Shown here: piece after piece, positions 45,302 through 53,370 of the stretch
Numbering within the stretch: the first letter of the stretch is position 1
How the letters are laid out: each line of letters begins with the position of its first letter
From: Amycolatopsis sp. 195334CR
GTDB lineage: Bacteria; Actinomycetota; Actinomycetes; Mycobacteriales; Pseudonocardiaceae
Assembly (NCBI RefSeq): GCF_017309385.1
Contig: NZ_JAFJMJ010000001.1
Coordinates: forward strand, 1,674,001 to 1,738,000
Direction of reading: 5' to 3'
Length of the DNA: 64,000 nt
The notes under the pieces: generated by a model
Database searches by the model: none
What the model was told of the DNA's origin: nothing
What the model saw: only the letters and a program-made list of their open reading frames with translations
Program-made: the position numbers and the translations under genes

Positions 45302-45783
45302 CGGGCGCCTCCCGCCGGACGTTCCCAGAGGCCGGTCTTCCCGCCCTCCTTGCGATCCAGCCGCACCTCGTCGAGCGTCGCGGCCGGATCCACCGCCTTG
45401 ATCATGTCGTGCACGGTCAGCCCGGCCACCGCCACCGCGGTCAGCGCCTCCATCTCCACCCCGGTGCGGTCCTTGGTCCGCACCGTGGCCAGGATCCGGA
45501 TCTCCGCCGCGCCCAGTGCGAACTCGACCTCGACCCCGGACAGCGCCAGCTGGTGGCACAGCGGGATCAGGTCCGGCGTGCGCTTGGCACCCATGATCCC
45601 GGCGATCCGCGCGGTGGCCAGCGCGTCGCCCTTGGGCAGGCCGTTCGACGACAGCAGCCCGACCACCTCCTCGGTGGTGCGCACCACGCCACTGGCGTAG
45701 GCGATCCGGACCGTCGAATCCTTGCCGGAGACGTCGACCATGCGAGCCGCGCCCGCCGCGTCGACGTGCGTAAGTTCGCTCAC
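45298..45783 (-). CDS. moaC: Cyclic pyranopterin monophosphate synthase MoaC
   Basis: Converts MoaA product 3',8-cyclo-GTP to cyclic pyranopterin monophosphate. The 161-residue protein has the family motifs [44 protein letters not shown] and the active-site HDMIKAVD. Ends in a GTGA overlap with the moaB-moaE fusion and starts with a four-base overlap with the malic enzyme stop, making one operon. Confidence 0.97.
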   Translation of the reverse strand: MSELTHVDAAGAARMVDVSGKDSTVRIAYASGVVRTTEEVVGLLSSNGLPKGDALATARIAGIMGAKRTPDLIPLCHQLALSGVEVEFALGAAEIRILATVRTKDRTGVEMEALTAVAVAGLTVHDMIKAVDPAATLDEVRLDRKEGGKTGLWERPAGGAR

Positions 45784-47174
45784 CCGCCGGAGACTACCCG
45801 CGTCGCGTTCTTCACCGCTTCCGCGACCGCCGGCGCCACCGCCGAGTCGAACACGCTCGGCACGATGAACGAGGCGTTGAGCCGGTCGCCGTCCACCACG
45901 TCGGCGATCGCGTCGGCGGCGGCCAGCAGCATCTCGTCGTCGATGTGCCGGGCGTGCGCGTCGAGCAGGCCGCGGAAGACGCCGGGGAAGGCGAGCACGT
46001 TGTTGATCTGGTTCGGGTAGTCGCTGCGGCCGGTGGCGACCACCGCGGCGTGCCGCTGGGCCTCCAGCGGGTCGATCTCCGGGTCCGGGTTGGCCAGCGC
46101 GAACACCACCGCGTCGGAGTTCATCGTGGCGACCTGCTCGGCCCCGAACAGGTTCGGCGCCGACACCCCGATGAACACGTCCGCGCCGACCAGCGCGTCA
46201 TGCAGGGTGCCGGAGATGCCGTCCTTGTTGGTGGCCGCGGCGATCTCGGTCAGGTTGTCGTCGAGGTTGCCGCGGGCCGAGTGCACGATGCCGTCGATGT
46301 CGGCGGCCACGATGTCGGCCGGCTTCTTGCGCAGCAGCAGCCGGATGATCGCCGAACCGGCCGCGCCGACCCCGCTGACCACGATCTTGCAGTCCTCGAT
46401 GCGCTTGCCGACCACGCGCAGCGCGTTGCGCAGCGCGGCGACCACCACGATCGCGGTGCCGTGCTGGTCGTCGTGGAAGACCGGGATGTCCAGCAGCTCG
46501 CGCAGCCGCGCCTCGATCTCGAAACAGCGCGGCGCGGCGATGTCCTCCAGGTTGATGCCCGCGTAGACCGGGGCCAGCGCCTTGACGATGCTGATGATCT
46601 CCTCGGTGTCCTGGGTGTCCAGGCAGACCGGCCAGGCGTCGACGTCGGCGAACTTCTTGAACAGCGCCGCCTTGCCCTCCATCACCGGCAGCGCCGCGGC
46701 CGGGCCGATGTTGCCGAGGCCGAGCACGGCCGAGCCGTCGGTGACCACGGCGACCGTGTTGCGCTTGATGGTCAGGCGCCGCGCGTCCTCGGGATTGGCG
46801 GCGATCGCCTGGCAGACGCGGGCCACACCCGGGGTGTAGGCGCGGGAGAGGTCGTCACGGTTGCGGAGCGCGACCTTGGGCGTGACCTCGATCTTGCCGC
46901 CGAGGTGGATCAGGAAGGTGCGGTCGGAGAACTTCCGCACCCGGACGCCCGGCAGCGCGTCGAGCGCCTCGGTGATGTCCTGGGCGTGGTTGGCCGACAG
47001 CACGTTCGCACTGATGTCCACCACGATCGAGGCGGGGTGCGACTCGACCACGTCGAACGCGGTGAGCACGCCGCCGACGCGGCCCACCGCGCTGGTCAGG
47101 TCACCCGCCGCACTCGCCGAGGAGGGTGCCTCGACACGGACGGTGATCGAATATCCGGGACCGGGAACCGGCAT
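45780..47174 (-). CDS. NAD-dependent malic enzyme with N-terminal ACT domain
   Basis: Oxidatively decarboxylates malate to pyruvate. The 464-residue protein has an ACT-like regulatory domain (about 5-85, [15 protein letters not shown] and later [12 protein letters not shown]), the malic domain starting [16 protein letters not shown] with catalytic Lys in [12 protein letters not shown], and the Rossmann motif [17 protein letters not shown]. The ATG at 47174 is preceded by GGGGGTT. It heads an operon with moaC and moaB-moaE, an unexpected pairing of carbon metabolism with cofactor synthesis. Confidence 0.93.
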   Translation of the reverse strand: MPVPGPGYSITVRVEAPSSASAAGDLTSAVGRVGGVLTAFDVVESHPASIVVDISANVLSANHAQDITEALDALPGVRVRKFSDRTFLIHLGGKIEVTPKVALRNRDDLSRAYTPGVARVCQAIAANPEDARRLTIKRNTVAVVTDGSAVLGLGNIGPAAALPVMEGKAALFKKFADVDAWPVCLDTQDTEEIISIVKALAPVYAGINLEDIAAPRCFEIEARLRELLDIPVFHDDQHGTAIVVVAALRNALRVVGKRIEDCKIVVSGVGAAGSAIIRLLLRKKPADIVAADIDGIVHSARGNLDDNLTEIAAATNKDGISGTLHDALVGADVFIGVSAPNLFGAEQVATMNSDAVVFALANPDPEIDPLEAQRHAAVVATGRSDYPNQINNVLAFPGVFRGLLDAHARHIDDEMLLAAADAIADVVDGDRLNASFIVPSVFDSAVAPAVAEAVKNATRVVSGG

Positions 47175-47273
47175 GGGAGAACCCCCGCGATCTGCGCTGG
47201 AACAGTGGTGCACAGAACCCTAGCCCCGTGATCGCCGACACTGGCGATCTGCCGGTTTACCAGCCGGTAACCG

Positions 47274-47459
47274 CTATTTGTTGATCTCCGTCCGCGGGTG
47301 CACGTAGGGCACCGAGTCCAGCGGGAAGGTCACGTCGCCGAACGGGGACAGCGCGCCCTGGCGGTCCGCGGCCAGTTCGGACACCGGGTGCTCCCCCTCG
47401 GCCACGTGCGGCCAGGTGGGGTCGATGCCGTTCTTCTTACCGGTCTTGGCCTTCGCCAC
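47274..47459 (-). CDS. Small conserved protein, Rv0863-like position
   Basis: A 61-residue soluble protein starting AKAKTGKKNGIDPTWPHVAE and ending PYVHPRTEINK. No domain is recognised. The GTG at 47459 has GGAGG five bases upstream; an ATG at 47471 is an alternative. It is divergent from the helicase-associated gene, as Rv0863 is from Rv0862c, which supports it being real. Confidence 0.7.
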   Translation of the reverse strand: MAKAKTGKKNGIDPTWPHVAEGEHPVSELAADRQGALSPFGDVTFPLDSVPYVHPRTEINK

Positions 47460-47542
47460 GTCGTCCTCCATGGTTCGAACTCGCGGGTCCAGTGTGCCAG
47501 GTGACCCCGGCACGGGTCCGAACAGGCGATATTCTGGACCGG

Positions 47543-49786
47543 ATGCCCGGAACCTCGTTGGCGGACTGGCTGCGCTCCAGACCGGATGGAACGCTGGTCG
47601 CGCTGTTGCGGACCCGGCGTGACCTGGCCACGCCGCCGCCGTCCAACAGCACCGTGCTGGCCACCCGCGCGGGCACGCCGGGCTCGATCTCCCGCGCCTG
47701 TGAGGACCTGGACACCTTCACCCTCGCCGTGCTCGACGCGCTGCTGCTCGCCGGTGCCGACACCGAGGCGGTCACCGCCGCCGAAGTGGACGAGTTGCTC
47801 GGCCGGTCCGCGAAGCGCGGGCTGGAGCGGCTGCGCGACCGCGCGCTCGCCTGGGGCGAGGACGACGCGATCCGCGTGCCGCCGACGGCGCGGGAGGCGC
47901 TCGGCCCGTTCCCGGCCGGGCTCGGCAGCCCGTCGAAAGCGCTCTCCGAAACGGACCTGGCCGCCGCGGTCGACGAGGTGACCGACGCCGAGCGCGCGCT
48001 GTTGCAGAAGCTCGCCGCCGGACCGCCGATCGGCAACACGCGCGACGCCGGCGCGATGGTCCCGCTCGACGAAGCCACCACCCCGGTGCAGAAGCTGCTC
48101 GCGCGCGGGCTGCTGCTGCGCCGCGACGACACCACCGTCGAACTTCCCCGCGAACTCGGTGTCCTGCTGCGCGGCGGGCACGTGTTCAGCGACGCGCAGC
48201 TGACCGAGCCGGAGCTGCCGACCCACCCGCACCAGCAGTCCACAGTGGACGAGGCGGCGGCCGGTGAGGCGATGGAGTTCCTGCGGCACACCGAACGGCT
48301 GATCGCGCTCTGGTCGGAGCAACCGCCGCCGGTGCTCAAGTCCGGCGGGCTCGGCGTGCGCGAGCTGCGGAAGCTGGCGCGGGAGCTGGACGTGGACGAC
48401 CAGCGCGCGACGTTGGTCGCCGAGGTGGTCGTCGGCGCCGGGCTGGCCGGGGACGACCAGAGCGGCACGCCCGAGTGGGTGCCGACGGTGCTCGCCGACA
48501 GCTGGCTCGCCTCGGAACCGGCGGCGCGCTGGGCGGTGCTCGCGCAGGCGTGGCTGGACCTGCCGCGCTCCCCCGGGCTCGCCGGGCAGCGCGACGCGAA
48601 GGACAAGCCGCTAGCCCCGCTTTCGGAGGAGTTGCGCCGACCGCTCGCGCCAGCCGGGCGCCGCCGGGTGCTCACCACGCTCACCGAACTGCCCTCGGGC
48701 ACCGGGGTGAAGAGCGTGGAGGAACTGGTCGCGTCGCTCGCCTGGCACGCGCCGCGGCGGGGTGGCCGGTTCCGCGACGAGAACGTGCGCTGGGCGATGG
48801 CCGAGGCGACCGCGCTCGGCCTGGTCGCGCTCGGCGCGATCACCACGGCCACCGGCATGCTGCTCGAGGACGACCGTCCGAACGCGACACTCGCGATGGC
48901 GGAGGCGTTGCCGGACCCGGTGAACCACGTGCTGGTGCAGGCGGATCTCACGGTGGTCGCGCCCGGTCCGCTGGAGGCCGACCTGGCCACCGAGATCACC
49001 GCGGTGGCCGACATCGAGTCCGCCGGGCACGCCACGGTGTACCGGGTCACCGAGACGTCGGTCCGGCGCGCGCTGGACACCGGGCGCACGGCGGCGGAGC
49101 TGCACTCGCTGTTCGGCGAGCGGTCGGCGACGCCGGTGCCGCAGTCGCTGACCTACCTGATCGACGACGTGGCGCGGCGGCACGGGCGGCTGCGCGGTGG
49201 CGTGGCGGGCTCGTTCCTGCGCTGCGACGACGAGGTGCTGCTCGCCGAGGTGCTCAGCAATCCGGCGGCCGAGCAGCTCGATCTGCGCAAGATCGCGCCG
49301 ACCGTGCTGATCAGCACGTTCCCGCTGGCCGAGGTGCTCGACGGCCTGCGCGCGGCGGGATTCGCCCCGGCCGCCGAGGGGCCGGACGGGCGGGTGGTCG
49401 ACCTGAACCGCAACCGCGGTCGGCGCATCCCGGCACGCAGCCGGAACGCGCGGCGCGTGCACGCCGAACCGACTTCGCCCGGTGGTGACCAGATCGCGTC
49501 GATCGTGACGAACCTGCGGGCGGGCGACCGCGCGGCGGGTACGCGGCGCGGCACCGCGGTGCGCGCCCCCGGTGGCGGCGGCGCCGACACGTCGATGACG
49601 CTCGCGCTGCTCGCCAGGGCCACGCGGGAGCAGCGCGAGGTGTGGATCGGTTTTGTCGACGACCGCGGCACGGCGGCGCAGCGCGTGGTCACCCCGGCGC
49701 GCGTGGGCGGTGGGATGCTGGAGAGCACGGACAACCAGCGGTATCCGTTGCACCGCATCACTTCCGCCGCCCTCGTCGAGGACTAG
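47543..49786 (+). CDS. Helicase-associated domain protein (Rv0862c-like, XPB partner type)
   Basis: A 747-residue soluble protein of the actinobacterial family called helicase C-terminal/Ssl2-XPB-associated. It starts SLADWLRSRPDGTLVALLRT, has repeated winged-helix-like segments and a C-terminal WYL-like part (REQREVWIGFVDDRGTAAQR). In mycobacteria Rv0862c stands next to the XPB helicase gene Rv0861c, and a DNA-repair link has been suggested from that; here the helicase gene is not next door. TATTCT seven bases before the ATG points to a leaderless mRNA. Confidence 0.85.
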   Translation: MPGTSLADWLRSRPDGTLVALLRTRRDLATPPPSNSTVLATRAGTPGSISRACEDLDTFTLAVLDALLLAGADTEAVTAAEVDELLGRSAKRGLERLRDRALAWGEDDAIRVPPTAREALGPFPAGLGSPSKALSETDLAAAVDEVTDAERALLQKLAAGPPIGNTRDAGAMVPLDEATTPVQKLLARGLLLRRDDTTVELPRELGVLLRGGHVFSDAQLTEPELPTHPHQQSTVDEAAAGEAMEFLRHTERLIALWSEQPPPVLKSGGLGVRELRKLARELDVDDQRATLVAEVVVGAGLAGDDQSGTPEWVPTVLADSWLASEPAARWAVLAQAWLDLPRSPGLAGQRDAKDKPLAPLSEELRRPLAPAGRRRVLTTLTELPSGTGVKSVEELVASLAWHAPRRGGRFRDENVRWAMAEATALGLVALGAITTATGMLLEDDRPNATLAMAEALPDPVNHVLVQADLTVVAPGPLEADLATEITAVADIESAGHATVYRVTETSVRRALDTGRTAAELHSLFGERSATPVPQSLTYLIDDVARRHGRLRGGVAGSFLRCDDEVLLAEVLSNPAAEQLDLRKIAPTVLISTFPLAEVLDGLRAAGFAPAAEGPDGRVVDLNRNRGRRIPARSRNARRVHAEPTSPGGDQIASIVTNLRAGDRAAGTRRGTAVRAPGGGGADTSMTLALLARATREQREVWIGFVDDRGTAAQRVVTPARVGGGMLESTDNQRYPLHRITSAALVED

Positions 49787-49791
49787 CCGGG

Positions 49792-50949
49792 TCAGAGTTC
49801 GCGCAGGCCCTGGAGGACGCGCTCCATGAACTCGCGGGCGGACGGGTCGCCCTGGATCAGGCTCGACTGGTGGATCAGGACCAGCCCGGCGTCGGCCAGA
49901 TCGCCGACGAAGACCTTCACCACGCCGAGCGGCAGCCGCAGGTAGGCGGCGATCTCGGCGATGGAGTGCGTGTCGTGGCACAGCTCGCAGATGAGGCGGT
50001 ACTCGGTGGGGAGGGTGGTGGTCTGGGTCCGGCCCTGGTCGGTGGTGGAGATCAGGGCTTCCAGCGCGAGGTCGTGCGCGGAATGGGTGCGGCCGCCGGT
50101 CCGGGCGTAGGGACGGACGAGCGAGCGGGACGCGCGCCCGGCAGGCCACGCCGGCGCCGCGGGCCGGGGGGCGGGGCGGACGGGGGCCATGGCGCGCATC
50201 GGCGCAGGCTCCATGGGTTCGGGAGGCTCGTAGCGAGCGGGGGCCGGGGGTTCGGGGGGTGTGTATGGCTCGGGTCGGGTGTGTGGCTCGGGTGGCGCGT
50301 AGGCCTCGGACCGCGAGTACGGCTCGTGGGGCGCATACGGCTCATGGGGCTCGGGCGGCGCGTAAGCCTCGGAGCGCGCGTAAGGCTCGGGTGACGCGTA
50401 AGGCTCGGAGCGCGCGTACGGCTCCGATGGCGCATAAGGCTCGGACCGCGAGTACGGCTCGGAAGGCGCGTAAGACTCAGGCTGCGCATAGGAGTCGTAG
50501 GGTTCGTGCGGTTCGGGCGACTCTGGCCAAGCTGGGGACTCTGGAGACGCGTACGGATCCGGCTCGTCGTAGGCGTATGGCTCGGTTTTCGAGTAGAAGC
50601 CGGGGGGTGCGGGTGGTCCGGACCAGGCGGGTGGCCCGGATGGAGCAAGCGGCCCAGGCGGCGGAGCGGGCGGCGGCGGCACCGAAGGCAGTGGCGCGGA
50701 AGGCGAAGCAGAGCGCGAAGAAGCACCAGGAGAAGACCGCGAAGAAGAAGCGCCCGGAGAAGAAGCACCAGAGGAAGCCGAAGAAGAAGCACCTGAAGAA
50801 GGCGTGACCGGAACCGAAAAGCGGCCCGTGGTGTACTTCGCGATGTCGAAGCGGCTTGGGTTGTCCAAAGCCTCCCGCTCGCTGCCGGCGTGCAGCGCGT
50901 CCCAGTCGGCGCTCACCGGATCGCGCCCGAAGTCCCGCGGAGTGCCCAT
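49792..50949 (-). CDS. DUF742 protein with long Tyr/Pro/Glu repeat region (second conservon C protein)
   Basis: A 385-residue protein. The C-terminal DUF742 domain (about 270-385) includes the conserved LVRPYARTGGRT, LALEALISTTDQGR, RLICELCHDTHSIAEIAAYL and RLPLGVVKVFVGDLADAGL, resembling a winged helix. Ahead of it are a Ser/Ala stretch, a Pro stretch and about 100 residues of EPYA[P/R]S hexapeptide repeats (about 150-250). DUF742 proteins bind Roadblock and GTPase partners in conservons. The usual DUF742 protein is near 130-260 residues, so the repeat insert is large. It follows a Roadblock gene by two bases. Confidence 0.92.
   Translation of the reverse strand: MGTPRDFGRDPVSADWDALHAGSEREALDNPSRFDIAKYTTGRFSVPVTPSSGASSSASSGASSPGASSSRSSPGASSRSASPSAPLPSVPPPPAPPPGPLAPSGPPAWSGPPAPPGFYSKTEPYAYDEPDPYASPESPAWPESPEPHEPYDSYAQPESYAPSEPYSRSEPYAPSEPYARSEPYASPEPYARSEAYAPPEPHEPYAPHEPYSRSEAYAPPEPHTRPEPYTPPEPPAPARYEPPEPMEPAPMRAMAPVRPAPRPAAPAWPAGRASRSLVRPYARTGGRTHSAHDLALEALISTTDQGRTQTTTLPTEYRLICELCHDTHSIAEIAAYLRLPLGVVKVFVGDLADAGLVLIHQSSLIQGDPSAREFMERVLQGLREL
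50210..50600. repeat. 18-bp tandem repeats encoding EPYA[P/R]S units
   Basis: Imperfect 18-base units in the DUF742 gene encode a tyrosine at every sixth residue (for example SEPYAPSEPYSRSEPYA). The period is a multiple of three, so unit gain or loss keeps the frame. Confidence 0.85.
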
Positions 50950-50951
50950 CG

Positions 50952-51368
50952 TCAGCCGCGTACCCCGCCTTGCAGTTGCGCGCGCAGCTCCGGGGTCAGC
51001 TGCTGGCCGACCCGGTCCACCAGCAGCGTCATCTCGTACGCCACCGTCCCGATGTCACTGGTCGGCGCGGCCAGCACGGCCAGGCTCGAACCGTCCGAAA
51101 TGGACATCAGGAACAGGTACCCCCGCTCCATCTCCACCACCGTCTGGTTGACCACACCCGCCTCGAAGCACCTCGCCGCCCCCTGGGTCAGGCTGACCAA
51201 CCCGGACGACACCGCGGACAGCTGCTCGGCCCGCTCCACCGGCAACCCGTCCGAGCTGGCGAGCAGCAGACCGTCGGCCGACACCACCACCGCGTGGGCG
51301 GCACCGGGCACCCGGCGCACGAAGTCGGTGACCAGCCAGCCGAACCCACCGGATGAGGTGGTAGCCAT
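50952..51368 (-). CDS. Roadblock/LC7 domain protein (second conservon B protein)
   Basis: A 138-residue Roadblock protein: [34 protein letters not shown] and [20 protein letters not shown]. In conservons the B protein works with the GTPase in a membrane-associated signalling complex. ATG at 51368 with AAGGAGG seven bases upstream. It is about 72% alike by eye to the Roadblock protein at 52889 in its core, indicating duplication. It begins 109 bases after the GTPase gene. Confidence 0.93.
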   Translation of the reverse strand: MATTSSGGFGWLVTDFVRRVPGAAHAVVVSADGLLLASSDGLPVERAEQLSAVSSGLVSLTQGAARCFEAGVVNQTVVEMERGYLFLMSISDGSSLAVLAAPTSDIGTVAYEMTLLVDRVGQQLTPELRAQLQGGVRG

Positions 51369-51477
51369 CACTGTCCCTCCTTGCTCCGGCGACTACCCGG
51401 CACGCACAACTGCTTCGCACCAGCGTATTCGCGTCCGGGGCAGGGTTCGACCCCGCCCCGCGGTGAAAAGGGGAACT

Positions 51478-52086
51478 TCAGCCCGCCCGCAACGCGGTGT
51501 CGTGCTGGATGGCGTGCTGGACCACCGAGATCAGCACCTGCTTCGCCGACTCCCGCTCGCGCGCGTCACAAGCCATGATCGGCACGCTCGGCGAGATCGT
51601 CAGCGCGTGCCGGACGTCCTCGATCTGGTGGTGCAGCAGCCGGTCGAAGCAGTTGATGGCGACCACGTACGGCAGCTTCCGGTTCTCGAAGAAGTCGATC
51701 GACGGGAACGCGTCCGAGAGCCTGCGGGTGTCCACCAGCACCACCGCGCCGATCGCGCCCAGTGCCAGGTCGTCCCACATGAACCAGAACCGGTGCTGCC
51801 CCGGCGTGCCGAACACGTACAGCACGATGTCCGAGTCCAGGGTGATCCGGCCGAAGTCCATCGCCACCGTGGTGGTCGTCTTGTTCGGCGTCGCCGAGAC
51901 GTCGTCGACGCCGGAACTGGCCTCGGTCATCGAGGCCTCGGTGGTCAGCGGGTCGATCTCGGAGACCGCACCCACCAGCGTGGTCTTTCCCGACCCGAAC
52001 CCGCCCGCCACCACGATCTTCGCCGACGAGGTCGGTCCCGCGGCCGCCGACGTGTTCGCGTCGGAGCTAAATTCTCCGAAGCCCAC
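51478..52086 (-). CDS. Conservon GTPase (CvnD-like)
   Basis: A 202-residue Ras-like/MglA-like ATP/GTP-binding protein. P-loop GGFGSGKTTLVG, G3 FGTPGQHRFWFMWDD, and G4 in AINCFDR, where NxxD keeps the Asp but lacks the usual Lys. The GTG at 52086 overlaps the end of the upstream DUF742 gene by 20 bases and has AAAGGG upstream; a longer frame is a shadow. Last gene of the complete A-B-C-D set. Confidence 0.93.
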   Translation of the reverse strand: MGFGEFSSDANTSAAAGPTSSAKIVVAGGFGSGKTTLVGAVSEIDPLTTEASMTEASSGVDDVSATPNKTTTTVAMDFGRITLDSDIVLYVFGTPGQHRFWFMWDDLALGAIGAVVLVDTRRLSDAFPSIDFFENRKLPYVVAINCFDRLLHHQIEDVRHALTISPSVPIMACDARERESAKQVLISVVQHAIQHDTALRAG

Positions 52087-52858
52087 TGAGCACCCTTTCC
52101 ATGAACTCGATACTCGGCCTGTCCCCGACGACCGTGCTCCCGCTGTGCACGAGAACCAGTCCGAGACCGGCGACATCACCAATCAGCACCCGCACCACAC
52201 CGAGGGGCAGCCGCAGATGCGCGGCGATCTCGGCGACCGACCGGGTGTCCAGGCACAGGTCGCAGATCGACCGGTGCTCGGGCACCCGAACCGAATCGAT
52301 CAGCCTGCCCCGTTCACTGGTCGAGATCAAGGCCTCGATGGCCAGGTCGTAGCTGGGCTTGGTCCGCCCGCCGGTCCGGAAGTACGGCCGGACCAGGCCG
52401 GAGGTCTCCACCGGCTCCTCCGGCGGCGTGCTCGGGCGCGCCGACGGGATGAACTGCTCCGGTTCGGGCTCCTCCGGGCCGCCGAAGGCGGTGAACCCGC
52501 CCGCCGCGTCCCGCAGCGAGCCGCCGCCCACGCCGTACAACTCCGACACCGGCCCGCTGAGCAGCCGGTCGCGGAAGTCGTCGACGTTGAATTCGGCGGG
52601 CCCGCGCGTGCCGGGCTCGTCCGCCGGGTTCAGCCACGACGACGGATCCGGCGCCACCGGCTCCGGTGCCACCTCGTCACCGCCTCGCCGGGACCGCCAC
52701 TCGCGGTCTATCCGGTCCCGGAAACTCTTCCAGTCCTCCCCTGCGACCTCGCCCCCACGGCTGTCCGAAATGTTCGAGTTGTCCGACTCATTCGGCCAAC
52801 GCGCACTGGAGAAGTCGTCGTCGAACCGACGTTCGCCTCTCGAGCGCCCCGAGTCCAC
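52067..52858 (-). CDS. DUF742 protein (conservon C)
   Basis: A 263-residue protein with the DUF742 domain in the C-terminal half (LVRPYFRTGGRTKPSYDLAI, RSICDLCLDTRSVAEIAAHL, VLIGDVAGLGLVLVHS) and an acidic N-terminal half. The GTG at 52858 has GGAG upstream. It lies between the Roadblock and GTPase genes, as in conservons. Confidence 0.93.
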   Translation of the reverse strand: MDSGRSRGERRFDDDFSSARWPNESDNSNISDSRGGEVAGEDWKSFRDRIDREWRSRRGGDEVAPEPVAPDPSSWLNPADEPGTRGPAEFNVDDFRDRLLSGPVSELYGVGGGSLRDAAGGFTAFGGPEEPEPEQFIPSARPSTPPEEPVETSGLVRPYFRTGGRTKPSYDLAIEALISTSERGRLIDSVRVPEHRSICDLCLDTRSVAEIAAHLRLPLGVVRVLIGDVAGLGLVLVHSGSTVVGDRPSIEFMERVLSGLRRI

Positions 52859-52888
52859 GGTTATCTCCTCTGTGTCCCGCCGACCGCC

Positions 52889-53368
52889 CTAGCGGCGGGC
52901 GGCGCCCTGCAGCTGAGCGCGCAGTTCCGGGGTCATCTGCTGCCCGACCCGCTCGACCAGCAGCGTCATCTCGTAGACGACCAGCCCGATGTCACTGTCC
53001 GGTGCACCCAGCACCGCCAGGCACGAACCGTCCGAAACCGACATCAGGAACATGAACCCGTTGGCCATCTCGACCACGGTCTGCGCGACGGCTCCGCCGT
53101 CGAACACCTTCGCCGCCCCGCGCGCCAGGCTGGTCAGCCCGGAGGCCACCGCGGCGAGCTGATCGGCCCGGTCCTTGGGCAGCCCTCGTGAGGCCGCCAG
53201 CAACAACCCGTCCGCCGAGACCACTACCGCATGCGCGGCACCGGGTACCCGGTGCACGAAATCGGTGATGAGCCAAGCGAAACTGCCCTGCTGACCGGCC
53301 CCCGGCTGCTGCACCGCCTTGCCCGGCTGCGCCTGCCCGCCCGGCTGCACTGACCCCGCCCGTGTCAC
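52889..53368 (-). CDS. Roadblock/LC7 domain protein (conservon B)
   Basis: A 159-residue Roadblock protein: [36 protein letters not shown] and [18 protein letters not shown], preceded by a 30-residue Gly/Gln/Pro-rich tail. The GTG at 53368 has AAGGAG upstream; an overlapping GTG at 53374 is possible. Directly follows the CvnA kinase stop. Confidence 0.93.
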   Translation of the reverse strand: MTRAGSVQPGGQAQPGKAVQQPGAGQQGSFAWLITDFVHRVPGAAHAVVVSADGLLLAASRGLPKDRADQLAAVASGLTSLARGAAKVFDGGAVAQTVVEMANGFMFLMSVSDGSCLAVLGAPDSDIGLVVYEMTLLVERVGQQMTPELRAQLQGAARR

Positions 53369-53370
53369 TC

